A stretch of 64,000 nt of DNA, taken from assembly GCF_010994755.1 (NCBI RefSeq), contig NZ_WHSB02000005.1:219281-283280 (forward strand), given 5' to 3'. Below the pieces are notes generated by a model, which saw only the letters and a list, made by a program, of their open reading frames with translations, ran no database searches and was not told where the DNA came from. This DNA comes from Shinella lacus (GTDB taxonomy: Bacteria; Pseudomonadota; Alphaproteobacteria; Rhizobiales; Rhizobiaceae). Of this stretch, positions 1 to 8,075 are shown in pieces (position 1 is the stretch's first letter; every line of letters starts with the position of its first letter). The translations under genes were made by a program, and so were the position numbers.

Positions 1-940
1 AGAGGCGGCCGACGCGCTCGGTGAGGAGCGCGAAGAAGCCGTCGGCGTCGATGTCCTTCATGACCCGGGCATTGTGCTTGCGGCCGGTGACCTGCCACCA
101 GTCGACGACGGTCATGCCGACGGTGAGCGGCGAGGCCACCTCGACCTCGACATTGCAGTCGCGGCCGGAGAAGAGTTCCGGCTTCAGGAGATAGGCGACG
201 ACCGTCGGATCATGCAGCGGGCCGCCGTCGGAGCCGTATTTCTCGATGTCGAAGCGCTCGAAGAAATCAAGCATCTCGACCAGCGCGATCGCCGGACGGC
301 TGCCGATGGCGCGCAGCTTGGCGACCCGGCTTTTCAGCGTCAGCACCTTGTGGGTCACGTCGAGCGGCATCATGACGATCGGGATGCCGGACTTGAAGAC
401 CGCGGCGGCGGCCTCCGGGTCGACATAGATGTTGAACTCGGCGGCCGGCGTGATGTTGCCGCCCTCGAAGAAGCCGCCGCCCATCATGACGAGTTCGCGC
501 ACGCGGCCGGCAATCTCCGGCGCGCGCTCAAGCGCGGTGGCGATGTTGGTGAGCGGCCCGAGTGTGCAGAGCGTGACGGTGCCGGCGGGCTCGCGCTTCA
601 GCGTCTCGATGAGGAAATCGACGGCATGCTGCTCCTGCAGCGGCATTTGCGGCTCGTGCAGCTCGGGGCCGTCGAGGCCGGTCTTGCCGTGCACATGCTC
701 GGCGGTGACGAGCGGGCGGGCGATCGGCTTGTCGGCGCCTGCGAAGACCTTGATGTCGGGGCGGGAGCAGAATTCCAGGATGATGCGGGCATTGGTGGAG
801 GTCCGCGAAAGCGGCACGTTGCCGGCGACGGTCGTGATGCCGAGGATCTCAAGTTCGGGGCTGCCGAGCGCCAGCATGATCGCGGCGGCGTCGTCCTGGC
901 CGGGATCGGTGTCGATGATGATTTTGCGTGGCTCAGACAT
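1..940 (-). CDS. Nucleoside hydrolase, IUNH family (3' end cut by the window)
   Basis: Hydrolyses the N-glycosidic bond of (probably purine or pyrimidine) ribonucleosides in the cytoplasm for salvage. The ATG at 940 opens a frame whose residues 10-18 read DTDPGQDDA, the family's calcium- and ribose-binding aspartate cluster. Further on are an EFNIYVDPEA segment and a GGPLHDPTV segment, which carry the remaining active-site Asn, Asp and His positions of the family. 313 codons are visible, close to the usual full length of about 312-320, so only a few residues lie outside the window. Substrate specificity cannot be read from the sequence. It is divergent from the heat-shock gene at 1123. Confidence 0.9.
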   Translation of the reverse strand, partial: MSEPRKIIIDTDPGQDDAAAIMLALGSPELEILGITTVAGNVPLSRTSTNARIILEFCSRPDIKVFAGADKPIARPLVTAEHVHGKTGLDGPELHEPQMPLQEQHAVDFLIETLKREPAGTVTLCTLGPLTNIATALERAPEIAGRVRELVMMGGGFFEGGNITPAAEFNIYVDPEAAAAVFKSGIPIVMMPLDVTHKVLTLKSRVAKLRAIGSRPAIALVEMLDFFERFDIEKYGSDGGPLHDPTVVAYLLKPELFSGRDCNVEVEVASPLTVGMTVVDWWQVTGRKHNARVMKDIDADGFFALLTERVGRL

Positions 941-1070
941 GCCGCTTGCGTCCCTTGTCTCTTCCTTTTTCCCGCCGACATTCGGCAGGCGAAGCGGCGA
1001 CTATATTTGCGAAATCGCCGATCGCAAGCGTCTTGCGCCCCCGCGCCGCAATCACCATATTGCACCCGAA

Positions 1071-1122
1071 GGGATGCCGAGGTCGGGTCCCCTCACGGTC
1101 GCTTGAAGCCAAGGACTAGACG
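1071..1122 (+). promoter_or_regulatory. ROSE-like RNA thermometer in the hsp20 leader
   Basis: Two hairpins lie just before the hsp20 start. The first spans 1071-1091 (GGGA..CCGA / TCGG..TCCC). The second spans 1098-1116: GTC, a bulged G at 1101, CTTG, loop AAGC, then CAAG-GAC, which buries the Shine-Dalgarno AAGGA. The 5' arm contains TCGCT, matching the ROSE consensus UYGCU that pairs with AGGA around a bulged G. ROSE elements are known to repress small heat-shock genes of rhizobia at low temperature by hiding the ribosome site. Upstream ROSE hairpins before 1071 were not resolved. Confidence 0.72.
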
Positions 1123-1554
1123 ATGTCACGCATGACCCCTTTCACGAGCCCGCTGCTCCTGGGTTTCGACGCCATGGAAAAGACCCTTGAGCGTATCGCC
1201 AAGGGCAACGATGGCTATCCCCCCTACAATATCGAACGGCTGCGGCCGAACGGTGATACGGGCGCGCCGGAGCTTCTGCGCATCACGCTCGCCGTCGCGG
1301 GTTTTTCGGATGAAGAACTCGACGTGACGACGGAGGAAAACCAGCTCGTCATCCGCGGCCGCCAGGTCGACAGCGGCGAGCGGGATTATCTTTACCGTGG
1401 CATCGCGGCCCGCCAGTTCCAGCGCACCTTCGTGCTTGCCGACGGCATGCGCGTTTCGGGCGCCGAGCTGAAGAACGGCCTGCTCTCGGTCGATCTCGTG
1501 CGGCCGGAGCCGATCCGAATGGTAAAGAAAATTAACATTTCCGTATCAGACTAG
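1123..1554 (+). CDS. Small heat-shock protein, Hsp20/IbpA family
   Basis: ATP-independent cytoplasmic chaperone of 143 aa that holds unfolding proteins. An alpha-crystallin domain occupies roughly residues 40-130 (ELLRITLAVAGF, then a GRQ..GERDYLYRGIA stretch and an LKNGLLSVDLVRPEP end). The tail carries an INI (IxI) oligomer-anchoring motif. Length and sequence fit the class A, IbpA-like rhizobial proteins. The start at 1123 has the AAGGA site at 1111-1115, which is masked by a ROSE-like hairpin, so translation is probably heat-induced. A DUF1150 gene follows, a pairing common in alphaproteobacteria. Confidence 0.93.
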   Translation: MSRMTPFTSPLLLGFDAMEKTLERIAKGNDGYPPYNIERLRPNGDTGAPELLRITLAVAGFSDEELDVTTEENQLVIRGRQVDSGERDYLYRGIAARQFQRTFVLADGMRVSGAELKNGLLSVDLVRPEPIRMVKKINISVSD

Positions 1555-1687
1555 ATCATGAGCCGTTCCCGCGGGAACACCCGCCGGACCGTCTCGAGCG
1601 TAACCTGATCGCCTGACGCACCGATGGGCCATTGTGGCCGTGGGCGTCCGGTGGCCGGCAAGTGCCGGTATTGCCATGGAGGCAAAG

Positions 1688-1945
1688 ATGGGACTGAAGA
1701 CTATAACCCCCAGTGTTTCGAAGGCAGACCTTGCGCATCTCGGCGCAGGTGAGGTCGGCTATATCCGCAAGATGAAGGCGGACGAAGTGTCGCGCGTCTT
1801 CCCGGAAGCCCCGGAAATCGATCCGAGCCTCGACCTCTGGGCGCTGTTCGGCGCCGACGGCACGCCGATCCTCTTGACCGACAACCGTTCGAGCACCTTC
1901 TACAAGGCGGCCGAGGACGACCTGCGCACCGTCAGCCTGCACTGA
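1688..1945 (+). CDS. DUF1150 family protein
   Basis: Small soluble protein of 85 aa, a family of unknown function found mainly in alphaproteobacteria and typically encoded next to Hsp20 genes. I chose the ATG at 1688 because a GGAGG at 1679-1683 sits five bases before it; an in-frame ATG at 1676 has nothing comparable. The protein has no signal peptide or membrane segment. It contains a LDLWALFGADGTPILLTDNR stretch characteristic of the family. It lies 133 bp after hsp20 on the same strand and converges on trmB. Function is not inferred beyond a probable link to the stress response. Confidence 0.85.
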   Translation: MGLKTITPSVSKADLAHLGAGEVGYIRKMKADEVSRVFPEAPEIDPSLDLWALFGADGTPILLTDNRSSTFYKAAEDDLRTVSLH

Positions 1946-1957
1946 TACCGGATTGAA

Positions 1958-1983
1958 ACCTTCCGTCAGGACCGACGGAAGGT
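1958..1983 (-). terminator. Hairpin at the trmB 3' end
   Basis: Perfect 10-bp inverted repeat, arms 1958-1967 and 1974-1983, loop of six. It includes the trmB stop codon, and a short run of T on the minus strand follows the stem. It separates the convergent DUF1150 and trmB genes. The T-tract is short, so termination may be inefficient. Confidence 0.5.
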
Positions 1984-2667
1984 GAGATAGGCCGACCCTC
2001 GGCCCTCGCGCTTGGCTTTCGCCTCATAGCGCGTGCCCGGCCAGCCGGCAAACGGCGTCAGCCAGTCGACCGCGTTTTCGGCGGTCCACACGAAAGCGGG
2101 ATGCGCCCCGCAATGCATCAGCGTCCAGTTGACATAGGTGTCGATGTCGGACGCGAAGCAGAAGAGCCCGCCGGGCTTCAGCACCCGGGCAAAGCGGTCC
2201 AGATTGACCCTGGACACGAAGCGCCGCTTCCAATGTTTCTTCTTCGGCCACGGGTCCGGATAGAGCAGGTCGATCTGGTCGACCGACGCCGTCGGCAGCC
2301 AATCCAGAAGCACCGTCGCATCGTCATCATAGAGCCGGATGTTCTTCGCGCCCGTGTCCTCGACGCGGCCGATCAGCTTCGCCATGGAATTGACGAAGGG
2401 CTCGACGCCAATGAAGCCGGTCTCCGGCTGTTCCTGCGCGCGATGGATGAGGTGCTCGCCGCCGCCGAAGCCGATTTCGAGGCGCATGCGGGTCGGCTTG
2501 AAATCGTAAAGCGCCGTGATATCCGCCGGGGCCGGGGTCGACAGATCGACCTTCAGCTCCGGCAGCACTGTTTCGAGATGCTGCGCCTGCCGCTCCCGCA
2601 ACGGTTTGCCCTTGCGGCGACCGAAGAAGGCTTCGCTCGCACGGCTGGGGCGCTCTGCATCGCTCAT
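1966..2667 (-). CDS. trmB: tRNA (guanine-N7-)-methyltransferase TrmB
   Basis: Methylates N7 of G46 in the variable loop of tRNA, using SAM. The 233-aa protein has the SAM-binding GFGGG loop at residues 66-70, VEPF at about 88, and the family-specific DPWPKKKH motif at 138-145. The C-terminal part ([19 protein letters not shown], near residue 205) is also typical. It lies 7 bp downstream of metK on the same strand, so it is probably co-transcribed with the enzyme that makes its methyl donor. Its 3' end overlaps a hairpin shared with the convergent DUF1150 gene. Confidence 0.97.
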   Translation of the reverse strand: MSDAERPSRASEAFFGRRKGKPLRERQAQHLETVLPELKVDLSTPAPADITALYDFKPTRMRLEIGFGGGEHLIHRAQEQPETGFIGVEPFVNSMAKLIGRVEDTGAKNIRLYDDDATVLLDWLPTASVDQIDLLYPDPWPKKKHWKRRFVSRVNLDRFARVLKPGGLFCFASDIDTYVNWTLMHCGAHPAFVWTAENAVDWLTPFAGWPGTRYEAKAKREGRGSAYLTFRRS

Positions 2668-2674
2668 GGTCGCC

Positions 2675-3913
2675 TCAGTGCTTCAGCGCGTCCTTGAGGG
2701 CCTTGACGAGGTCGAGGCGCTCCCAGGAGAAGGAACCGTCGCGGCCGGCCTTGCGGCCGAAATGGCCATAGGCGGAGGTGCGGGCATAGATCGGCTTGTT
2801 GAGGTCGAGATGACGGCGGATACCCGACGGCGAGAGATCCATGACCTTGCGGATCGCGTCCTCGACGGCGTCTTCGCTGACCTTGCCCGTGCCGTGCAGG
2901 TCGACATAGACCGAGAGCGGCTGGGCGACGCCGATGGCGTAGGAGAGCTGGATCGTGCAACGGTCGGCGAGGCCGGCGGCAACGACGTTCTTGGCGAGAT
3001 AACGCGCGGCATAGGCGGCCGAACGGTCGACCTTGGTCGTGTCCTTGCCGGAGAAGGCGCCGCCGCCATGAGGTGCTGCGCCGCCGTAGGTGTCGACGAT
3101 GATCTTGCGGCCGGTTAGGCCGGCGTCGCCATCCGGGCCGCCGATGACGAACTTGCCCGTCGGGTTGATGTACCAGACGCAATCGTCGGCGATCTTCAGG
3201 TCGTGCAGCGCTTCGCGGATATAGGGCTCGACGACTTCGCGGACCTTCTTCGAATCCCAGCTTTCATCGAGATGCTGGGTGGACAGAACGATCGAGGCGA
3301 CGTCGGCCGGCTTGCCGTCGACGTAGCGCACGGTCACCTGGCTCTTGGCGTCCGGGCCGAGCTTGCCGGCATCGCCCTCGCCCTTCTTGCGGGCGGTGGC
3401 AAGCAGCTGGAGGATGCGGTGCGAATAATAGAGCGGCGCCGGCATGAGTTCCGACGTTTCGCGGCAGGCGTAACCGAACATGATGCCCTGGTCGCCGGCG
3501 CCCTCGTCGCCCTGCTTGTCGGAAGCGTTGTCGACGCCCTGGGCGATATCGGCGGACTGCGAGTGCAGCAGCACGTCGATCTTCGCCGTCTTCCAGTGGA
3601 AGCCGTCCTGCTCGTAGCCGATGTCGCGGATCGCCTTGCGGGCGGCCGACTTGAACTTCGAGGGGTTGATGACGTCGTTGCCGTCCTTGTCCTTCTTGAG
3701 CAGGCTCGGCGGCAGGCGCACTTCACCGGCGATCACCACGCGGTTGGTCGTCGCAAGCGTCTCACAGGCAATGCGGACAGACCACGGATCGACCTTCGAC
3801 TTCACGGCTTCGCGGTAGACCAGATCGACGATTTCGTCGGAGATACGGTCGCACACCTTGTCCGGATGCCCCTCGGCGACGGACTCGCTGGTGAACAGAT
3901 AGCTGCTGCGCAT
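2675..3913 (-). CDS. metK: S-adenosylmethionine synthetase
   Basis: Makes SAM from methionine and ATP. The 412-aa protein starts [19 protein letters not shown], the standard N-terminus with the HPDK ATP-binding motif. GAGDQG is at 138-143, followed by IMFGYAC, and the P-loop-like GGGAFSGKD is near residue 290. Length is normal for alphaproteobacteria, which carry extra loops compared with E. coli. GAGGGG at about nine bases before the ATG is the ribosome site. The 97-bp leader carries a 26-bp inverted repeat (3985-4010) and a CCCCT that could pair with the Shine-Dalgarno. trmB follows at once. Confidence 0.98.
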   Translation of the reverse strand: MRSSYLFTSESVAEGHPDKVCDRISDEIVDLVYREAVKSKVDPWSVRIACETLATTNRVVIAGEVRLPPSLLKKDKDGNDVINPSKFKSAARKAIRDIGYEQDGFHWKTAKIDVLLHSQSADIAQGVDNASDKQGDEGAGDQGIMFGYACRETSELMPAPLYYSHRILQLLATARKKGEGDAGKLGPDAKSQVTVRYVDGKPADVASIVLSTQHLDESWDSKKVREVVEPYIREALHDLKIADDCVWYINPTGKFVIGGPDGDAGLTGRKIIVDTYGGAAPHGGGAFSGKDTTKVDRSAAYAARYLAKNVVAAGLADRCTIQLSYAIGVAQPLSVYVDLHGTGKVSEDAVEDAIRKVMDLSPSGIRRHLDLNKPIYARTSAYGHFGRKAGRDGSFSWERLDLVKALKDALKH

Positions 3914-3984
3914 GCGGGAATTCCCCTCAAAGAAAATGGACTTCGACGTTGTTATTCAGTTCGTAGGGGAAAAACAAGCACAGA

Positions 3985-4010
3985 AGGACATAAGAATATG
4001 TTTATGTCCT
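3985..4010 (-). promoter_or_regulatory. Inverted repeat upstream of metK (candidate SahR-type operator)
   Basis: Perfect 9-bp arms AGGACATAA and TTATGTCCT with an 8-nt spacer, about 72 bp before the metK start. On the metK strand the core reads ACATAAACATATTCTTATGT. It resembles, from memory, the palindromic sites assigned to the SAH-responsive regulator SahR before methionine-cycle genes of alphaproteobacteria. It could equally act as an RNA hairpin. No T-tract follows, so it is not an obvious terminator. Confidence 0.5.
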
Positions 4011-4067
4011 GAACTTTCAGGCGCTATTCTGCCCGGGATACGCCGAAAATATGATGCTCCCTACGCA

Positions 4068-4092
4068 CAAAAAGCGGCCCCGAAGGACCGCT
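4068..4092 (-). terminator. Rho-independent terminator after the XRE regulator gene
   Basis: On the minus strand an 8-bp stem AGCGGTCC / GGGCCGCT (one T-G wobble) encloses a TTCG tetraloop and is followed by TTTTTG. It lies 28 bp after the regulator's stop codon, so metK probably has its own promoter between here and 3913. Confidence 0.85.
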
Positions 4093-4119
4093 CTTTCATT
4101 CACTGCCAGGGGAAACCGA

Positions 4120-4542
4120 TTATTCGATCTCAGCTTCGGCGGCGAGTGCCTTGACCAGATCGACAAGCTTGCGGCGCACCTTGGGATCGCCGATCTTGAC
4201 GAAAGCCCGGTTGAGCTGCAGGCCCTCGGAGGACGACAGGAAGTCGACCACGTAGTTGGAGCTCGATGCTTCGGCGAAGCCGACCTGCGTGTCCGCGTGG
4301 TCGCCCGGCGCGTCCTCGAAGAAGAACGCCACCGGCACATTGAGAATGCTGGAAATGTTCTGCAGGCGGCTGGCGCCGACGCGGTTCGTGCCCTTTTCGT
4401 ATTTCTGGATCTGCTGGAAGGTGATGCCGAGGCTTTCGCCCAGCTTTTCCTGGCTCATTCCGAGCATGGTTCTGCGAAGCCTAATCCGGCTACCGACGTG
4501 AATATCGATCGGATTCGGCTTCTTCTTATTTTCAATCATCAC
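4120..4542 (-). CDS. XRE-family (Cro/CI) HTH regulator, PraR/PhrR-like
   Basis: DNA-binding regulator of 140 aa (139 if the second of two tandem ATGs is used). A helix-turn-helix occupies about residues 15-70, with MLGMSQEKLGESLGITFQQI as the core. A short acidic-to-helical C-terminus (ending KVRRKLVDLVKALAAEAEIE) probably mediates dimerisation. Its size and its place between lnt and metK match the conserved alphaproteobacterial regulators called PraR/PhrR, which affect quorum sensing, biofilm and stress in rhizobia; assignment is by resemblance only. A terminator ends the gene, and a CtrA-type box lies 46-61 bp before its start. Confidence 0.85.
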   Translation of the reverse strand: MMIENKKKPNPIDIHVGSRIRLRRTMLGMSQEKLGESLGITFQQIQKYEKGTNRVGASRLQNISSILNVPVAFFFEDAPGDHADTQVGFAEASSSNYVVDFLSSSEGLQLNRAFVKIGDPKVRRKLVDLVKALAAEAEIE

Positions 4543-4587
4543 TGTTTGTCCTAACGCCCCGGAAATGGCCCCACCCAGCCGGCAGCC

Positions 4588-4603
4588 TTAACGAAGACTT
4601 AAC
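4588..4603. promoter_or_regulatory. Candidate CtrA box TTAA-N7-TTAAC
   Basis: The sequence TTAA-CGAAGAC-TTAAC matches the alphaproteobacterial CtrA consensus exactly, in the promoter region of the XRE regulator (start at 4542). It suggests cell-cycle control of that regulator. One such match can occur by chance in 64 kb, so position is the main support. Confidence 0.5.
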
Positions 4604-4645
4604 GTCACGTTGTATGCGCAACCCCTGAAGGGCGGCACAATACAT

Positions 4646-4663
4646 GAAAACGGCCGGCGCCGT
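4646..4663 (-). terminator. Probable terminator after lnt
   Basis: On the minus strand the stem ACGGC / GCCGT with loop GCCG is followed by TTTT, 28 bp beyond the lnt stop codon. The stem is only 5 bp long, so the call is moderate. It would insulate lnt from the XRE gene. Confidence 0.5.
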
Positions 4664-4690
4664 GCACTATGCTATTTTAGGGGTTTTGGG

Positions 4691-6274
4691 TCAATTCACC
4701 CTGTTTCTAAAACCAATGCGAGAAATGCTCGCCGCCGCAAAGAGAATAGCCACTACAACCAGAAACGACCAGTTCTGCCACTTTGCCCTATCACTGGAGG
4801 CGAATCTGCCCGGAAGAGTTGCATCCACAAAGCCCGGCACATCATGCGCCATGCCCGAAAGGACCTGCCCCTTGGCATCGACGATGGCCGAAATTCCGTT
4901 ATTGGCGGCGCGAATCAGTGGCAGCCCCCGCTCGACGGCGCGAAGACGCGCCTGGTGAAAGTGCTGGTAGGGGCCCGGCGAGTTGCCGAACCAGCCGTCA
5001 TTGGTGACGTTGAGCAGGGCGGCGGCCGTATCGGCCGAGCCGTTGATCTCGGAGGGGAAGATCGCCTCGTAGCAGATCAGCGGATAAAAACCCTTGCCGA
5101 GCGCCGTCAGCAGCGGGTGCTCGCGGGCTGCGGAGAAACCGCCCGGCATGGCGACCGCGCTCACGCCGAGGCCTTCGAAGAAATCGGCAAACGGCATGTA
5201 TTCGCCGAAGGGCACCAAATGCACCTTGTCGGCCGCGCCGATGATCTGGCCCTTGCCGTCGATCGTGTAGATGGAATTGTAGTAGCGCGGCGCCTTGCCG
5301 GTGCCCGCACTTTCCGTGCGCACCGCGCCGGCGATCAGCACCTGGTCGTCCTCCAGCACCTCGGCGATGCGCACCAGCGCATCCGGATTGTCCGTCAGGA
5401 TGAAGGGGATCGAGGTTTCCGGCCAGACGACGATGTCGGGCCGCTTGCCACCCTCTTCGGGTGCGGCGGCACTCAGCGACAGGTGGCGCTCGAAGATCTG
5501 CGCGCGCGCGGAATCGTCGAGCTTCATCGCCTGGTCGATCACCGGCTGGACGAGGCGGATGACGGTCGTCTCGTTCTCCGGCGTGGGCACCACATTAAGG
5601 GCGTAGTAGCCGTAGCCGACATGGGCGGCGAAAAGCAGCGCGGCGAGCGTCAGCCCAACGCCGCGGCCGCGCCGCGTGCCGAGAAGTGCAGGTGCTGCGA
5701 AGACGAAGACCGCGAGGGCATTGATGCCGGCAATGCCCAGAAGACCGGCGGACTGCATGAGGAGCGGCACGGGCATGGCGCCGTAACCCACGGCGTTCCA
5801 GGGAAAGCCGGTGAAAAGCGTGCCGCGCAGCCACTCGCCGATGCCGAAAGCGAAGGCGAGTGCCGCGATGCGCCCCATGCCGTCCGACCAGAACAGGCGG
5901 GCGAGTGCGGCGGCGAAACCGTAATAGAGCGCAAGGAAGGCCGGCAGGCCGAAGACGGCGAGCGGCAGCGCCCAGGCGAAATCGTCCGCCTCGACAAGCA
6001 GCGCATTGCCGAGCCACCACAGGCCGCCGACGAAATAGCCGAAACCGAAAAACCAGCCGATGCGGAAAGCGGGCGCCAGACGCCGGATAAAACCTGCCCC
6101 GGGGGCCGCGGTCGCGCCATCGAGCAGCCAGACGAGAAGCGTGAAGGACACGAAAAGGGCGGCGAAGAAGCCGAAAGGCGGCAGCGCCAGAACCCCGATC
6201 AAGCCCGCAAGAAATGCCGCAAGCGCCCGTCTCGTCCCAGACAGGAGCATGACCGTGCCCGCGAGCCGCTCCAT
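4691..6274 (-). CDS. lnt: Apolipoprotein N-acyltransferase
   Basis: Inner-membrane enzyme adding the third acyl chain to the N-terminal cysteine of lipoproteins. Of its 527 aa, the first 220 or so form a set of hydrophobic segments. The rest is a periplasmic nitrilase-fold domain with the Glu-Lys-Cys triad visible: VVWPETS (Glu), DKVHLVPFGEYMP (Lys) and LICYEAIFP (Cys). A last hydrophobic helix ends the protein. It acts after LspA, encoded elsewhere in the window (29116-29610). It follows corC, but a terminator lies between them. Confidence 0.97.
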   Translation of the reverse strand: MERLAGTVMLLSGTRRALAAFLAGLIGVLALPPFGFFAALFVSFTLLVWLLDGATAAPGAGFIRRLAPAFRIGWFFGFGYFVGGLWWLGNALLVEADDFAWALPLAVFGLPAFLALYYGFAAALARLFWSDGMGRIAALAFAFGIGEWLRGTLFTGFPWNAVGYGAMPVPLLMQSAGLLGIAGINALAVFVFAAPALLGTRRGRGVGLTLAALLFAAHVGYGYYALNVVPTPENETTVIRLVQPVIDQAMKLDDSARAQIFERHLSLSAAAPEEGGKRPDIVVWPETSIPFILTDNPDALVRIAEVLEDDQVLIAGAVRTESAGTGKAPRYYNSIYTIDGKGQIIGAADKVHLVPFGEYMPFADFFEGLGVSAVAMPGGFSAAREHPLLTALGKGFYPLICYEAIFPSEINGSADTAAALLNVTNDGWFGNSPGPYQHFHQARLRAVERGLPLIRAANNGISAIVDAKGQVLSGMAHDVPGFVDATLPGRFASSDRAKWQNWSFLVVVAILFAAASISRIGFRNRVN

Positions 6275-6315
6275 GCCGTCCCCTTTTTTCCCCGAATCAG
6301 CCGGCGCCAGTCTTC

Positions 6316-6359
6316 CAAAAAATCAACGCCTTGTCCCGTTTTACGACGGAGCAAGGCGT
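6316..6359 (-). terminator. Terminator after corC
   Basis: Arms ACGCCTTG (6326-6333) and CAAGGCGT (6352-6359) form an 8-bp stem with an inner CCGT/ACGG pairing. On the minus strand TGATTTTTT follows. It lies 32 bp after the corC stop codon and before lnt. Confidence 0.75.
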
Positions 6360-6390
6360 GGGTCATTTCAAAAGACGGGATTGGGGCTGC

Positions 6391-7539
6391 CTATTCGGCA
6401 TTCGCCCCATCGTTTTGTTGCTCCGGCACCTTCGGCCGGTCGGCGCCAAGGGCCGGGGCCTCACCCTCCGGCTTGCGCTCACGGCGGCGCACCGAGCCGG
6501 CGCGCTTGCGCGTGACGCGCACCCGCTTGACGCGGCGCGGATCGGCATCGAGCACGTGGAATTCGAAGCCCGGCACCGCCTGCACCACCTCGCCGCGCAC
6601 CGGAATGCGGCCGAGCGAAGCGAAGATCAGGCCGCCCAGCGTATCGGCATCCTCCAGTTGATCGCGGATGTCGAAATCCGAGCCGATCACTTCGGCAAGC
6701 TCTTCGAGCTCGACACGCGCATCGGCGATGAACACGTCGTCGCTGACGCGCTGGATCATCGCCTCGTCGTCGTCGTGTTCGTCCTCGATATCGCCGACGA
6801 CCATCTCGACGATGTCTTCCAGCGAAGCCAAACCATCCGTGCCGCCATATTCGTCGATGACGAGAGCCATCTGCGTGCGGTCGGCCTGCATGCGCGCCAT
6901 CAGGTCGGCGGCGAGCATGGAGGGCGGCACGAAGAGGACCTGGCGAATGATGCCTGCCTCGGCGACCGTCTTCGACAGGTCGACGCGGCCGAGGTCGAAT
7001 TCCGCTTTCGGTGTACGCGCCGGCTTTTCGCCATTGGCGGGGGCAGCCTTTACGCCGGTGCGGCGCTTGTTGCGGGCCTGTTTGGTGACATAGGCAAGAA
7101 GGTCGCGGATATGGACCATGCCGCGCGGATCGTCGAGGCTTTCGTTATAGACCGGCATGCGCGAGCGGCCGGAATCCTCGAAGATCACCATCAACTCGGC
7201 GATCGTGATGTCCTGGTCGACGGCCTCGATATCGGCACGCGGCACCATGACGTCTTCGACCCGCACCTCGCGGAAACGAAGAATGTTGTGCAGCATTGCC
7301 CGTTCTTCGGGCGCGAAGGCGGGTTCGCCTCCTTCGTCCTCCGTCATCAGGGCTGCTGCAAGGTCCTTGCGCAGGCTGGAGGCGCCGGTCATGCGCCAAA
7401 GCCGGGCGGCGCGGGACCAGAAGGATGATCGGCCCCCGCTTTCCTGCTTCGGCGCGCTGCTACTACTGCCCGCCTCGTCGCTTGAGGCGTCCGCCTCGGT
7501 CTTTTCCGTCGCTACCGACTGGTTTCTGAAGTCGCTCAT
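6391..7539 (-). CDS. CorC-like CBS-domain protein (hemolysin/HlyC family)
   Basis: Soluble 382-aa protein with two CBS domains (first around VMVPRADIEAVD, second around LVIDEYGGTDGLASLEDIVE) and a C-terminal CorC/HlyC domain near residues 270-350. The family is linked to magnesium/cobalt efflux and, in several bacteria, to ribosome or membrane stress; the exact role here is not known. The N-terminus is low-complexity and Ser/Glu-rich, and the C-terminal tail is Arg-rich. It lies 9 bp after ybeY. The phoH-ybeY-corC-lnt order is a conserved bacterial cluster. Confidence 0.9.
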   Translation of the reverse strand: MSDFRNQSVATEKTEADASSDEAGSSSSAPKQESGGRSSFWSRAARLWRMTGASSLRKDLAAALMTEDEGGEPAFAPEERAMLHNILRFREVRVEDVMVPRADIEAVDQDITIAELMVIFEDSGRSRMPVYNESLDDPRGMVHIRDLLAYVTKQARNKRRTGVKAAPANGEKPARTPKAEFDLGRVDLSKTVAEAGIIRQVLFVPPSMLAADLMARMQADRTQMALVIDEYGGTDGLASLEDIVEMVVGDIEDEHDDDEAMIQRVSDDVFIADARVELEELAEVIGSDFDIRDQLEDADTLGGLIFASLGRIPVRGEVVQAVPGFEFHVLDADPRRVKRVRVTRKRAGSVRRRERKPEGEAPALGADRPKVPEQQNDGANAE

Positions 7540-7548
7540 TGGTCCAAA

Positions 7549-8058
7549 CTATTCATCGGGGCCATCCCCGTATGGGTCAGATAGGCCAAGCTCGGCAAGA
7601 ATGCGAGTCTCCAGCCCTTCCATTTTTTCCGCCTCGTCGTCTTCCATGTGATCATAGCCGAAGAGATGCAGAAATCCATGCACCAAGAGATGCGTGAGAT
7701 GATCGTCGAAAGATTTGCCGAGTTCGCCCGCTTCGCGGCTCAGCGTCTCCTGCGCAAAGATGATGTCACCGAGCATCGGCCCCGGCATTTTGCCGGGCGT
7801 CAGCGGGAAGGCAGGGAAGGACAGCACGTTGGTCGGCTTGTCCTGGCTGCGCCATTCGGCATTGATGCTACGGATTTCCGCGTCGCTGGTGAAGACCAGC
7901 GAGACTTCCGGCGCGCCCGTCTTCGGGAATGGCTGCTTTTCCTCGCGCACGAGAAAGTTCGCCGCCGTACCGAGGACCCGCTCGCTCAGCGCGCTCAAAA
8001 CCTCTTCAGAGGGCCATGTGCCCTCTTCGATAGAAATCTGGATGTCGAGTTCGCTCAT
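7549..8058 (-). CDS. ybeY: rRNA maturation endoribonuclease YbeY
   Basis: Metallo-endoribonuclease for 16S rRNA 3' maturation and ribosome quality control. The 169-aa protein has the zinc motif HGFLHLFGYDH (about residues 130-140) with its three histidines, preceded by the conserved LGDIIFA segment near residue 96 and NVLSFPAFP near 80. Length is normal for rhizobia. It sits between phoH (17 bp upstream) and corC (9 bp downstream) in one tight minus-strand cluster. Confidence 0.96.
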   Translation of the reverse strand: MSELDIQISIEEGTWPSEEVLSALSERVLGTAANFLVREEKQPFPKTGAPEVSLVFTSDAEIRSINAEWRSQDKPTNVLSFPAFPLTPGKMPGPMLGDIIFAQETLSREAGELGKSFDDHLTHLLVHGFLHLFGYDHMEDDEAEKMEGLETRILAELGLSDPYGDGPDE

Positions 8059-8075
8059 CGGACTTTTGGACCGCC

